The translations under genes were made by a program, and so were the position numbers. From positions 1 through 61,962 of the forward strand of contig NZ_JAFMPZ010000001.1 of assembly GCF_017353455.1 (NCBI RefSeq): a DNA stretch of 61,962 bases, read 5' to 3'. The notes under the pieces are model-generated. The model was not told the DNA's origin and made no database searches. It worked only from the letters and a program-made list of their open reading frames with translations. This stretch comes from Streptomyces laculatispora (GTDB taxonomy: Bacteria > Actinomycetota > Actinomycetes > Streptomycetales > Streptomycetaceae). Below are positions 19,797-28,030 of this stretch, piece after piece (position 1 is the first letter of the stretch; every line of letters begins with the position of its first letter).

Positions 19797-19832
19797 CCGC
19801 AGAAAGTGGGAAACGGAGCGTGGCCGACGGTA

Positions 19833-19856
19833 GCCGGGCGGCTTGTCCCGCCCGGC
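19833..19856 (+). terminator. Hairpin after small membrane ORF
   Basis: GCCGGGCGG and CCGCCCGGC pair perfectly (9 bp) around the loop CTTGTC, 36 bases past the stop at 19,796. Confidence 0.5.
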
Positions 19857-19981
19857 ATCGCGCGAGCAACACCAGCCGCCTTGGTGAGGCGACAGCCCTG
19901 GCAACCCTCCAGGAGGCACACACCGGGACCGGGTGCGTGAGAAGATCCTCCGCCAAGGTTCACTTGCCCTGAAGGATTCCC

Positions 19982-21088
19982 ATGGATGAGCAATTTCTCG
20001 ACGCTGCGTCGAGTCATGAACTCGAGGAGATACCGCAGTCAGTGGATCAGCGCTTGGTCGAACATAACGGGTCCTACTACCAGGTGCGCCAAGCGGAGCT
20101 CGCAGGAGATGTGCACTTCCCACCCGTCAGGAATGGTCTGGACTACTTGGTCAGCGTGGCAGAGCACCTAGAGGGTGGAAGGGAACCAAGTGCAAGAGCC
20201 ATGAAGTACGCCGTGCTGCACCTGGCTGCGGGCGCCGAAGTGCTTCTGAAGGCGCGTCTGCAGATGGTGCACTGGTCTCTGGTGTTCGCCAACCCCGGGG
20301 ACGCTACGCGAGAAGCGCTCGAGAACGGAACGCTGAACAGTTGCTCTCCGGAAGAGACGCGTAAGCGCCTGACCAATATGGCGGGTATCAAGTTCAGCCA
20401 GAGTGAAAAGGATGCCCTCTCCAACCTGGCGAAACGCCGCAACGCTCTGCAGCACTATGGCTTGGTCGGTGAGAACGCCAAAGCTGGCAAGGTGGAGAGC
20501 ACCACTGCCCAAGTGCTGAACTTCCTCATCAGTTTCGTCGGTGAGCACATTTTGGAGCACATCACGGATGAGGAGGAACGACGCCACGCGGAGATAGACA
20601 TGGACCGGATCCGCGGAGGGGTCCGTACGATCCAGGGCTATGTAGCAGAGCGCATGAAGGACCTCGCTCCGGTGCTGGGCCCCGTCAGAGCGCGTACCCT
20701 CCAGTGCCCGCAGTGCCGTCAGTTCGCCCTCACTCCGACAATGATCAAAGGCGTGCCCGAGTGGTGCCAGTCGGACGCCAGCCTCTCCCCCTTGTACTGC
20801 CACCTCTGCGTGGAGGGCTATGGCGCTCTGGGCCTGGCGCTGGGCTACGCCGTCCACGTTCTCGACCGTGCCGCTCCTGATGCCTCGTACGACGGCGACG
20901 CCCCGAACCGGTGTCCCGTCTGCGCGATGAGCAGCCTGGTACGAGGGGCCCGAACCGCTGCCGCTCCAGAGACGCCTATCGACTTCTGCTTCCATTGCGC
21001 AGACGTGGTCGATGGGCTGCAAGAGTGCCAGCGCTGTGGCTTCATTTACACCACTGAGCAGGGTCATAGGTGCCGACTCGGTAACTGA
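19982..21088 (+). CDS. HEPN-like protein with C-terminal zinc-ribbon modules
   Basis: A 368-aa protein from the ATG at 19982 (GAAGGA eight bases upstream). Residues about 50-200 form a helical domain ending in AKRRNALQHYG, with an R-N-x3-H motif at 153-158, the mark of HEPN domains, many of which are toxin ribonucleases. From residue 240 on there are repeated Cys pairs (CPQC, CHLC, CPVC, CFHC, CQRC plus a final HRC), suggesting two or three zinc ribbons that could bind nucleic acid. The gene stands alone between hairpins. The sequence is less GC-biased than the metabolic genes. A role in defence by RNA cleavage is inferred from family and setting. Confidence 0.65.
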   Translation: MDEQFLDAASSHELEEIPQSVDQRLVEHNGSYYQVRQAELAGDVHFPPVRNGLDYLVSVAEHLEGGREPSARAMKYAVLHLAAGAEVLLKARLQMVHWSLVFANPGDATREALENGTLNSCSPEETRKRLTNMAGIKFSQSEKDALSNLAKRRNALQHYGLVGENAKAGKVESTTAQVLNFLISFVGEHILEHITDEEERRHAEIDMDRIRGGVRTIQGYVAERMKDLAPVLGPVRARTLQCPQCRQFALTPTMIKGVPEWCQSDASLSPLYCHLCVEGYGALGLALGYAVHVLDRAAPDASYDGDAPNRCPVCAMSSLVRGARTAAAPETPIDFCFHCADVVDGLQECQRCGFIYTTEQGHRCRLGN

Positions 21089-21125
21089 ATGCCTCGCGCA
21101 TGAGGACGTCGTCCGCCGGGACGAG

Positions 21126-21165
21126 CAGCGGGGCCAGGCAGGGCAATCCTGTTCGGGCCCCGCTG
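21126..21165 (+). terminator. First of two hairpins after the HEPN-zinc gene
   Basis: CAGCGGGGCC and GGCCCCGCTG form a perfect 10-bp stem with a 20-base loop, 38 bases downstream of the stop at 21,088. Confidence 0.5.
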
Positions 21166-21219
21166 TCGTCGGGCCAGCCGATAGTGGCTTTCGACCCGCT
21201 ACACGGTTTCCGACAGAGC

Positions 21220-21246
21220 AAGGCCCGGACCAGACGTCCGGGCCTT
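21220..21246 (+). terminator. Strong hairpin terminator
   Basis: AAGGCCCGGAC and GTCCGGGCCTT form a perfect 11-bp stem with a 5-base loop (CAGAC), followed by pyrimidine-rich sequence. The stretch from 21,089 to 21,515 otherwise shows no gene I can support. Confidence 0.7.
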
Positions 21247-21515
21247 CGTCCTGTCACTGTCCCGCCCGCCATGTCGAACTCACGCCGAAGGCCGTACCGA
21301 TGACCCCACCCACCAGGCGGCAGGGGCACCGAACATACCGACCACCGCTACGCTGGACACGACACCAACGCCACCCTTGGGCCAGGCTGAAGCCTCACAG
21401 GGACGCTCTCACGCAGAGCCGCAGCAGGACCGCCGACCGCGCGGCGCATTCCCCCGCGGACGACACCACGCAGGTGTCCGCTGTCCTCGATCCCTCTGCT
21501 CAAGGGAGCAGCACC

Positions 21516-21734
21516 ATGACCCGGGACAACGATCCCGCGCGCGTCCAGCCGCCCAACCTCGCACCCGTCCCGCAGCAGCCCGCTATCGGTGCCGGCCTGC
21601 CCGCCGCGATAGCCCAGGGCGCCGCCCAAGGGGCCGCCCGGGCCATCACGGCCCGGCTAGTGGACAAGTTCCTCACCAACCCGCCCGACTGGCTCAGAAC
21701 CCTGTGGCACGCGCTACCGAGACCCTGGGAGTAG
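21516..21734 (+). CDS. Small Ala/Pro-rich protein of unknown function
   Basis: A 72-aa product; AAGGGAG lies eight bases before the ATG at 21516. The protein has a proline-rich start (VQPPNLAPVPQQPAIG), an alanine-rich middle that may be helical, and ends in DWLRTLWHALPRPWE. It is not recognised. A perfect 12-bp hairpin follows six bases after the stop, which supports a real transcription unit. Confidence 0.5.
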   Translation: MTRDNDPARVQPPNLAPVPQQPAIGAGLPAAIAQGAAQGAARAITARLVDKFLTNPPDWLRTLWHALPRPWE

Positions 21735-21740
21735 CCACCG

Positions 21741-21768
21741 CGGCCGGGCAGGACCACCTGCCCGGCCG
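21741..21768 (+). terminator. Strong hairpin terminator
   Basis: CGGCCGGGCAGG and CCTGCCCGGCCG pair perfectly (12 bp) around ACCA, just after the stop at 21,734. It could also serve the opposing gene ending at 21,785. Confidence 0.75.
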
Positions 21769-21784
21769 TTGGGCCGCTCGGACA

Positions 21785-22009
21785 TCAGAAGGCGCTGATC
21801 TCGTGGGCGGGTCCGCCGCGCCACTCCACCCACCGCGGGTCGTCCAGGATGGCATCGGAATCGGCGAAGCCGGTGCCCTCGAGGAACACGACCAGGTCGT
21901 GGTCGCTGTAGGCGGTCCCGAGGATCTCGTCCCGCCCGCTGCTGTGCACGGTGACTCCCCGGCCGCCCGTACGGGAGGGCCGGTGCACTGCGATCGGTGC
22001 CCTGGTCAC
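21785..22009 (-). CDS. Small hypothetical protein
   Basis: About 74 residues if started at the GTG at 22009; the same frame stays open further upstream, so the start is uncertain. The C-terminal half looks like a folded protein (VTVHSSGRDEILGTAYSDHD, VVFLEGTGFADSD, WVEWRGGPAHE) and resembles small hypothetical proteins common in Streptomyces. No function can be given. Confidence 0.4.
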   Translation of the reverse strand: MTRAPIAVHRPSRTGGRGVTVHSSGRDEILGTAYSDHDLVVFLEGTGFADSDAILDDPRWVEWRGGPAHEISAF

Positions 22010-22730
22010 GCCTCCCAGCGTGCCCCGGCCCGGTTCGGTGAGCGAGTCGGCCCGTAGCCCTGAGCACCGTACGCCAGGAAGGGCACGCGGGTATGTATAG
22101 CACCCGGAAGTACGCGTCGGGGACACCGCAAGCGCCTTCAGAACCTCGCCCCCGACTACCTCCGGGAAGACCCCGACGCCTGAGCGCCGCACCGAGATCG
22201 TCACCTGCCCGACCCGGGTTGGGGGACGACGTCGGTGCACTTCCTCACGGGATACCCGGTGCCGCACAGTAGTTCCATCCCTGTCCATCCGCGAGCCCCC
22301 CACGGAACCGGCCGATGGAACGGGCCGATCTCCTTCCACGACGACGGCACCGTCATGGCCCTCAGCGTCCTCCCCATCCGCAGAAGGCAACCTCACTGAA
22401 CGCACCGCAGCGTCGCCACCGCCCGCCCCGAGCAGAAGGGACATAGACGCCCCGACCCGACAGGCCACATCGTTCGCCCCCCCAGAGAGACCCGCCGCGA
22501 CACGCCCGTACCCCCGTCGGCACCTGCCGACGGGGGTACGCATCTCTCACATCGCTCTCACCAACACCGCGGACGCTCCTGGATCACAGCGGCGTGACCT
22601 GCACTTACGTGCCTTCCCTAGACCACCCTGGACCGCACAAGACACGATCTACAACCTGTGCCATGTCGTACCACAGGACTCGCACGCCAACACCACAGAT
22701 CACGGACCAAGATCCGGACCAGGTGCGGAC
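22010..22730. other. Degenerate region without an intact gene
   Basis: Scattered protein-like stretches occur on both strands, for example LQNLAPDYLREDPDA ending in TGA near 22,183 on the plus strand. None has a start, ribosome site and stop together. A strong hairpin sits at 22,507. Three CGGACCA heptamers spaced 12 and 11 bases apart lie at 22,703-22,732. It looks like a decayed breakpoint region. Confidence 0.4.
22507..22540. terminator. 16-bp perfect hairpin
   Basis: CGTACCCCCGTCGGCA and TGCCGACGGGGGTACG are perfect inverted copies separated by CC. It is very stable, and terminator-like although no intact gene ends beside it. Confidence 0.6.
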
Positions 22731-22738
22731 CAACTCGG
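22715..22738 (+). repeat. 24-bp imperfect direct repeat, left copy
   Basis: CGGACCAGG, two variable bases, then CGGACCAACTCGG. The same arrangement recurs at 36,415-36,438 in the same orientation, with only the two middle bases different (TG here, CC there). The heptamer CGGACCA repeats at an 11-base interval in both. Confidence 0.6.
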
Positions 22739-23270
22739 CGAAGCCGCCAAGACGGCCAGCGACGACAAGCCGACTGCCGACGCGCCCAAGAAGGCGACCG
22801 TCCCCGACTTCGTCGGCATGGGCCTGCAGTCAGTCGAGGACAAAGCGCAGGGAGCCGGTCTCCATGGGCTCACATCCCACGACGCACTTGGCCGGGAACG
22901 TATACAGGCGTTCGACCGGAACTGGAACGTACGCAGTCAGACCATGGAGGCTGGCGCCTTCAAGCCGACCGACACCGACCTCGACTTCGGGGCGTTGAAG
23001 CTCAGGGAGGACTGCCCGGCGAAGAACGAGAAGCCGCCGACCGCTGAAGGCGGCAAGGTGCCGAACTTCGCCGGCGAGTCGGTCAAGGCCGCCCGCTCCG
23101 CCCTGGACTCCGGTGTCTCCCTCACGGTGAAGGATGCCCTGCCGGACGACCGCTGGGTACTGGTCGAATCGAATTGGAAGGTGTGCACGCAGGAGCCGGC
23201 CGCGGGCACATCGCTCAACGGGCAGCCGGTCACTCTCAAGGCGGTCAAGTTCGAGGAGTCCTGTCCCTGA
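22731..23270 (+). pseudogene. PASTA-domain protein lacking its 5' end
   Basis: The frame carries two PASTA-like units, one from ATVPDFVGMGLQS (about 22,794) and one from KVPNFAGESVKAA (about 23,058), with paired cysteines as in secreted actinobacterial PASTA proteins. The first ATG in frame (22,818) lies inside the first unit. Upstream the frame is open but has no ATG, GTG or TTG and no signal peptide or lipobox. The original export signal and start appear to have been lost, with the break close to the CGGACCA repeats. If the ATG at 22,818 is used, a 150-aa cytoplasmic remnant results. Confidence 0.55.
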
Positions 23271-23369
23271 CCGTCAGTCGGGCTGCAGTAGGGCACACGA
23301 CGCCACGTAAGTCACCGAGTTGATTGGGCAACCCACGCGATGAGTCTCGTCTCTGCTGGCTTGGATATA

Positions 23370-23600
23370 CCCACCGCAAGTGACTACGCCTGCGACTGGG
23401 CGCTGATCGATGTAGAAACCTGAGTACTCGTACCCCGACGGGACCGAATGCTGTCCGTCGCTGTGGTGACGATCAGCCCGGAAGGCGAACAGTCCGGAGA
23501 GTTCTCGACCCTGCTCAACCCTGGATGCGACCCGGGGCCGGTCGAGGTACACGGGCTCATGGCTGAGCGACTGCGGGGCGCTCCGACCTTCGCCCACCTC
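23370..23600 (+). pseudogene. DnaQ-like 3'-5' exonuclease remnant with in-frame stop
   Basis: One frame reads DYACDWALIDVET, then a TGA at 23421-23423, then VLVPRRDRMLSVAVVTI, EFSTLLNPGCDPGP and EVHGLMAERLRGAPTF. This is the start of a DEDD exonuclease (DVET is the Exo I motif), with a nonsense codon in place of the residue after DVET. Similarity stops near base 23,600, before Exo II and III. The gene is dead and truncated at its junction with the Gabija-like block. Confidence 0.6.
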
Positions 23601-23726
23601 CTCCGTGATCTTTGGCGGCCGGGAGCTGCCCGAGGTCGTCATGAGGCGATCGCATCCGGGCGACCAGCAACCCAGGGCATCCCTTGTCGGGGTTGGCCCG
23701 GGGATCCGTCCGGCCTGCCTCGTCCC

Positions 23727-25541
23727 TCATTCGCCACCCACCACCGTATCCCCGTCGAACCGCAGCGACATGATCCGCGACTCGCCGACCCACTCCCGGA
23801 GGGTGTCCAGTGCAGCGGGCTCAAGTTTCGTGGTGAAGAGGATGGCCAGATGCTCTCTGGCCCGTGAGCATGCCACGTAGAAGAGGTTGCGTGCCCTGAT
23901 AAACGCCTCCAGTTCCTTGTCCATCAGTTCGTCGCGCCGGGAGAAGTTAGCCAGCATCTCGGGGATCTGGAAGCGGGAGTGTCCCTTGCTGACCACGGCG
24001 AGGACCCGGTTGAACTCCAGTCCTTTGACGCCGTGTTGTGTGGCGAAGGGCGTGCCGCCGCCGAGGTGCTCGTTCAACGCCAGCAACTCCGCGTACGGCA
24101 CCTGGCGCAGTTGTTGGTACTCCTTCGACCACGCCGCCGCCCGGGCTTCGGCCTTGTCGTCACTCACAGCCTGCGGGTCGGTGCCGGATGGTGACACGGC
24201 CTTCCGGTGACGCTCGCGCACCTTCCCCAGGCCGTCGAAGAGCTGCTGCTCAAGACAGAGGTCGAGGACGTCGCCGACCGTGCCCGTCTTGCGGGCCTCC
24301 CCCAGTTTCGTCAGGAACGCCATCCATTCCTGCTTGTCGGCCGACGAGTTGATGGGTGGGCGGCCACGGGGGTCGAGTGCGTCGAACATCGCGCCGTAGC
24401 GCTTGTTCCGGTGGTGGAGCAGGGCCGGTTCCAGCGTGTCCATGAAGAAGGCCATGGCGTGGTCCTCCTTCCTCACGTAGGAATCGTTGCGCCGAAAGGC
24501 CCCGTGGAGCTTCTGATATCCCAGTTCGCCGGCGATCGTCTCGTGCGTGAGCATGAGGATCTTCGTGCTGGGCTCCTCCGCCCGCGCCTGGGCATCGTGA
24601 CCGGATGCCCCGATGCTCCATAACCGGTCGCGGACGTCGTCCAGTACCCATTTCCGGGCCGCGTGGGCCGCCTCCCAGCCGAGCTGACCCTTCCGGTGGT
24701 GGGTGAGCCTCGTCCCGGCCCATTCGTTCGTGTAATAGACGGCGACGGTGCCCTCGCCAACTCCTGACGCCGTCGTCTGCGTCAGTTCGGGACGCATCGT
24801 GTTCAGGAGGTTCACGACGGCGCGCTGCGAGCGCCGATTGCGCCGTCTGAAGACCGGTGTCGGGCGGGCGTCCTCGAGTGCCCCGCACGCGTTGTCGTAG
24901 ATCTGCTGCCAATGGTCCCCGAAGAAGCCGCAGAGGGGGCCGCGCGAGGTGGCCTCATCGCCCGGCGTGCCCAGCATGGCCTCCGCCAGACCGGCGGGGG
25001 TGTCCTGGTACTCGTCCACGAAGACGATCGGGAACCGGTCGGCAGCCAGGGCCCGGAACTTGGGAAGGGCGAAAAACGCCCTCGCGAGGACGGGCAAATC
25101 GTTGTGACCCAGCTGCACGCGACGGCTGTCGTGGTCCACTTTCTGGAAGCCGGTGCTGTAGTCGACGGTGTAGCCGTCCAGTGAGGTGTGGCCCTCCATC
25201 TTCGACAGCATGAGGTCCAGCTCGACGATGTGGCGCAACAGGTGCTTGGGGAAAGGGGAGAGCAGCTGCCACAGGAAACCATGGATGGTTTCGGCGAACA
25301 CGTACGGGCTGCGGTCGGTACGGCTGATGATCTCGTCGCGGGCCACATTGGTGTAGGTGACGCAGGCGATGCGCTGGTGGGGCCGCGGGAGGTAGCGGGG
25401 GCGGTCAGCCAGGATGCTCTGGAGCACCTCGATCAGTGAGCTGGTCTTGCCCGCACCGGCACCGGCCTCCACCTTGAAGTGACGGCCCGCCTGGAGAGCC
25501 GTCAGGATCGTGTGCGTGACGTCTTCCGCCTCGGTCGTCAC
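23727..25541 (-). CDS. UvrD-like helicase, GajB-like partner
   Basis: A 604-aa protein. The start GTG at 25541 overlaps the stop of the OLD-nuclease gene (GTGA). UvrD-type motifs are complete: Walker A EAGAGAGKT near residue 30, VDEYQDT near 175, GDHWQQIY, motif V HGVKGLEF near 505 and motif VI ACSRAREH near 555. An OLD-family nuclease followed by a UvrD helicase is the Gabija layout, in which GajB senses DNA ends or nucleotide levels and activates GajA. It is about 100 residues longer than the usual GajB, so Gabija-like is safer than a firm assignment. Confidence 0.82.
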   Translation of the reverse strand: MTTEAEDVTHTILTALQAGRHFKVEAGAGAGKTSSLIEVLQSILADRPRYLPRPHQRIACVTYTNVARDEIISRTDRSPYVFAETIHGFLWQLLSPFPKHLLRHIVELDLMLSKMEGHTSLDGYTVDYSTGFQKVDHDSRRVQLGHNDLPVLARAFFALPKFRALAADRFPIVFVDEYQDTPAGLAEAMLGTPGDEATSRGPLCGFFGDHWQQIYDNACGALEDARPTPVFRRRNRRSQRAVVNLLNTMRPELTQTTASGVGEGTVAVYYTNEWAGTRLTHHRKGQLGWEAAHAARKWVLDDVRDRLWSIGASGHDAQARAEEPSTKILMLTHETIAGELGYQKLHGAFRRNDSYVRKEDHAMAFFMDTLEPALLHHRNKRYGAMFDALDPRGRPPINSSADKQEWMAFLTKLGEARKTGTVGDVLDLCLEQQLFDGLGKVRERHRKAVSPSGTDPQAVSDDKAEARAAAWSKEYQQLRQVPYAELLALNEHLGGGTPFATQHGVKGLEFNRVLAVVSKGHSRFQIPEMLANFSRRDELMDKELEAFIRARNLFYVACSRAREHLAILFTTKLEPAALDTLREWVGESRIMSLRFDGDTVVGGE

Positions 25542-27700
25542 TGGACGTCCGCCTTCGTCGCCGTCCCCTCCTGTGCCATGAGCCACTCGAGGCCGCGCCT
25601 GATGTACTTCGGGACCTGCCAGTCGTGGTCTCCGAGGACGTGGTCGAGAGCGAAGTCGACCTTGCTGCACCTGGTCTCCACGCTGCTACGGGCCTGTTGT
25701 TCCAGTTCCTCGGCGGGAGCGGCACCCGTGGGGATACCGAACAGGGCCCGGTTGGCCAACGCGAAGGCGTCCTCGAAAGTGCGGCCGCACGGACCGCCGG
25801 GCTCCTCCGGCACCTGGTAGGCGAGGCACATGCTGCCGCCGACGATCGGCGGGTCCGTCTCGGCCCGCTGCAGCAGCTCGGCCACCGTGATGTCGGCCAT
25901 CTCGGGGGACCACGCCCTGATGGACTGGTTGGACGTGCGTCCGGATTCGGACACCAGGCATTTGCGGATCTTGGGCTCCCTGTCGTCGACGGGATCAAGA
26001 TCCGTGATGATCAGGGCTGGGATCCCGAGAACCTTCAGCAGCGGATAGAACCTGTGGGCATGCGCCCCGCCGACCTCCATCAAGGTCACGTACTGGTGCT
26101 GGGGCGTCTCTCCGGGCCTCCTCGCCGCCAGCTTCTCCTCCGCAGCCGGGACGAAGATACGCTCGCTGGCGCCCTCGACGAGGATGGCCTTGTCCGCGAA
26201 GTAGAGGTCGGCCCGGGTGAGGGTCAGGTACTTGCGGAGGAACCTCTCGTCGCCGGTCACCTGGGACAGGTCCTTGATGACAGTGCGGGCCGGCCCCGGC
26301 TCGCTTCCGCTCTCCACGGTGTCCTCCTCCTTCCGGAAGTACCGGATGTCGGAGAAGTGTCCTCGGTTGGCCACGTGTGCCGAGTGGGTGGTCACCACGA
26401 ACTGAGCGTTCCACCGGGGGCTGCTGTCGATTGCGGTGCTGCTCTCCTCGACCGCTCCCTTTTGCCCGGGCATCGTCGCTCTCATCTGCGCGTCGATCCG
26501 GGGGAACAGATTGACGGAGTACGTGAGTCGCTGGATGAAAGCCTCCTGCATCTGCGGATGCAGATGGGCCTCCGGTTCCTCCAGGAAGACGAGATGGATC
26601 CCCGACTCCGGAGAGGTCGCCGTGTGGTCGCGGTAGCAGGTGAAGAGCCTGAGCAGAATCATCACCAAGTTCCGCGTACCGAGGCCGTTGTACGACTCCG
26701 GGAACCGCACACCGGCCACTCCCGGATAGTGAATGCGCGCGAAGTTCCTGAGCAGCCTCTTGGAGTCCAGCCGGGCGGCCGTGACGAACTCCTGGTTTGC
26801 CAGACCCGGATAGCCGAATGCCTTCAATGTCGGCGCCACCCGTTCGCGGACCTTCTGGAGGCTACTGTCGAGACTGCCGGAGGTGTCCACGAGTGTCCTG
26901 TCGATGTTCGCGGCGAGCTCCTCCAGCCACGTCGCGTTCTGGCTCTTCTCCGCCGCGGTCAGCAGTTGCTCGAAGACCGCTCCAATTGGTGCGGCATGCC
27001 CGTCGCTCTCGTCGTCCAGCCCTCGCTGCGCCTCGACGAAGTCCACCCTCACCAGGGTGCGCACGTCCGCGAGGTCGACCGGTCGGACGTTCGCCTCATC
27101 GGTCGGGTCGACCGCCATCACCGACATCTCGAAGTGCTTCGGGATGCCTCTGCCCAGCTGCTCAAGCGTGGCCGTGGCATCCGGCCCCACCGGCACGCCG
27201 CCGAAGAACTCCTTCAGGGCACCATCCCCCAACGCGAAGGCGAACCTGATCACCACCTCGGAGCAGTCGGGGTCGAGATCCACCACGAAGGGGGCCAGGG
27301 GTCCGTACTGGCCGCAGTCCTTGTCGTAGGAGATGTGGAGGGTGAGGGTGACTGCCGGAACCGTGTCGCGCGCCTGCTCCGCCTCACCCGAGGCGAAGAG
27401 GCGATGGGCGGCGAGGAACTCCTCGTAGCAGTCGGCGGAGAAGTCTTCGATGCGCAGCGCGGCCTTCTTCCTCGCCACGAAGAATTCGAACAGTTTCGCC
27501 AGCGAGGTCTTTCCCGTGTTGTTGCGGCCGACGCACAGTGTCACCTTGTCCGTGAAGGAAAGCTCGGTTCTGCGGAGCAGCCGGAAGTTACGGATGACCG
27601 CCTTGGTGAGCCGGGGCGGCACCGGGACTACGGTCCCGTGTGGTTCGGCGGAGCCGTCTCGCGGGCCTGGGATGGCACGCGGATCACTGGGCTGGGTCAT
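25538..27700 (-). CDS. OLD-family ATPase with TOPRIM nuclease domain, GajA-like
   Basis: A 720-aa protein from the ATG at 27700 (AAGGAG about eight bases upstream). The N-terminal ABC-type ATPase has Walker A GRNNTGKT near residue 58 and the LVFLEEPEAHLHP Walker B/D-loop near 375, preceded by the YNGLGTRN signature. The C-terminal TOPRIM domain has AILVEGASERIF (catalytic Glu, about 505) and IITDLD (about 567). It would nick or cut invading DNA when its ATPase is relieved. It is longer than typical GajA (about 580 aa). The next gene is a UvrD helicase with a 4-bp overlap. Confidence 0.85.
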   Translation of the reverse strand: MTQPSDPRAIPGPRDGSAEPHGTVVPVPPRLTKAVIRNFRLLRRTELSFTDKVTLCVGRNNTGKTSLAKLFEFFVARKKAALRIEDFSADCYEEFLAAHRLFASGEAEQARDTVPAVTLTLHISYDKDCGQYGPLAPFVVDLDPDCSEVVIRFAFALGDGALKEFFGGVPVGPDATATLEQLGRGIPKHFEMSVMAVDPTDEANVRPVDLADVRTLVRVDFVEAQRGLDDESDGHAAPIGAVFEQLLTAAEKSQNATWLEELAANIDRTLVDTSGSLDSSLQKVRERVAPTLKAFGYPGLANQEFVTAARLDSKRLLRNFARIHYPGVAGVRFPESYNGLGTRNLVMILLRLFTCYRDHTATSPESGIHLVFLEEPEAHLHPQMQEAFIQRLTYSVNLFPRIDAQMRATMPGQKGAVEESSTAIDSSPRWNAQFVVTTHSAHVANRGHFSDIRYFRKEEDTVESGSEPGPARTVIKDLSQVTGDERFLRKYLTLTRADLYFADKAILVEGASERIFVPAAEEKLAARRPGETPQHQYVTLMEVGGAHAHRFYPLLKVLGIPALIITDLDPVDDREPKIRKCLVSESGRTSNQSIRAWSPEMADITVAELLQRAETDPPIVGGSMCLAYQVPEEPGGPCGRTFEDAFALANRALFGIPTGAAPAEELEQQARSSVETRCSKVDFALDHVLGDHDWQVPKYIRRGLEWLMAQEGTATKADVQ

Positions 27701-27996
27701 CGCGGCTCCTTGCTGCGCTCGTACACACCCTGGGACGTCCGGCGGGAACACACAGCAAAGGGAGCCACAAGCCCCATGAGATGCCGTCGCCCCCTCAGGA
27801 TCTGGGGCCGCATCTTGTCACCATAATTCTCTAAATGCACAGCGGTCGCATTTGATTCAGTTTCGGTCGCCCATCGATCTGAATCAACTCCCAAATGTTC
27901 GAGATACGGCGCCCATGCGGCCACCACCTCATAGGCCGACGGACCGTGTGAGGGATGGCCACGTACGAGGCGCACAGCGTGACCGGTGCTCAGCAA
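27697..27996 (-). CDS. Possible small gene coupled to the OLD nuclease
   Basis: A 99-codon frame from the ATG at 27996 ends in a TGA that overlaps the ATG of the OLD-nuclease gene (ATGA). The middle looks protein-like (SAYEVVAAWAPYLEHLG), but the second half has atypical codons and the block 27,820-27,900 is AT-rich, including a TTA codon. It may be a small accessory protein, or simply the promoter region of the Gabija-like pair. No family is recognised. Confidence 0.3.
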   Translation of the reverse strand: MLSTGHAVRLVRGHPSHGPSAYEVVAAWAPYLEHLGVDSDRWATETESNATAVHLENYGDKMRPQILRGRRHLMGLVAPFAVCSRRTSQGVYERSKEPR

Positions 27997-28030
27997 AGGC
28001 GTTGCGCCAGGAGCGGTGAATGGGTCCGCA

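Noticed and set aside
21127..21250. A tRNA gene as an attachment site near the HEPN-zinc gene
   Set aside because: The inverted repeats are simple hairpins; no cloverleaf, T-loop consensus or CCA-end context could be found.
25625..27826. A 733-codon plus-strand frame opposite the OLD-family nuclease
   Set aside because: The minus strand carries Walker A, Walker B and TOPRIM motifs; the plus frame has no domain and no ribosome site.
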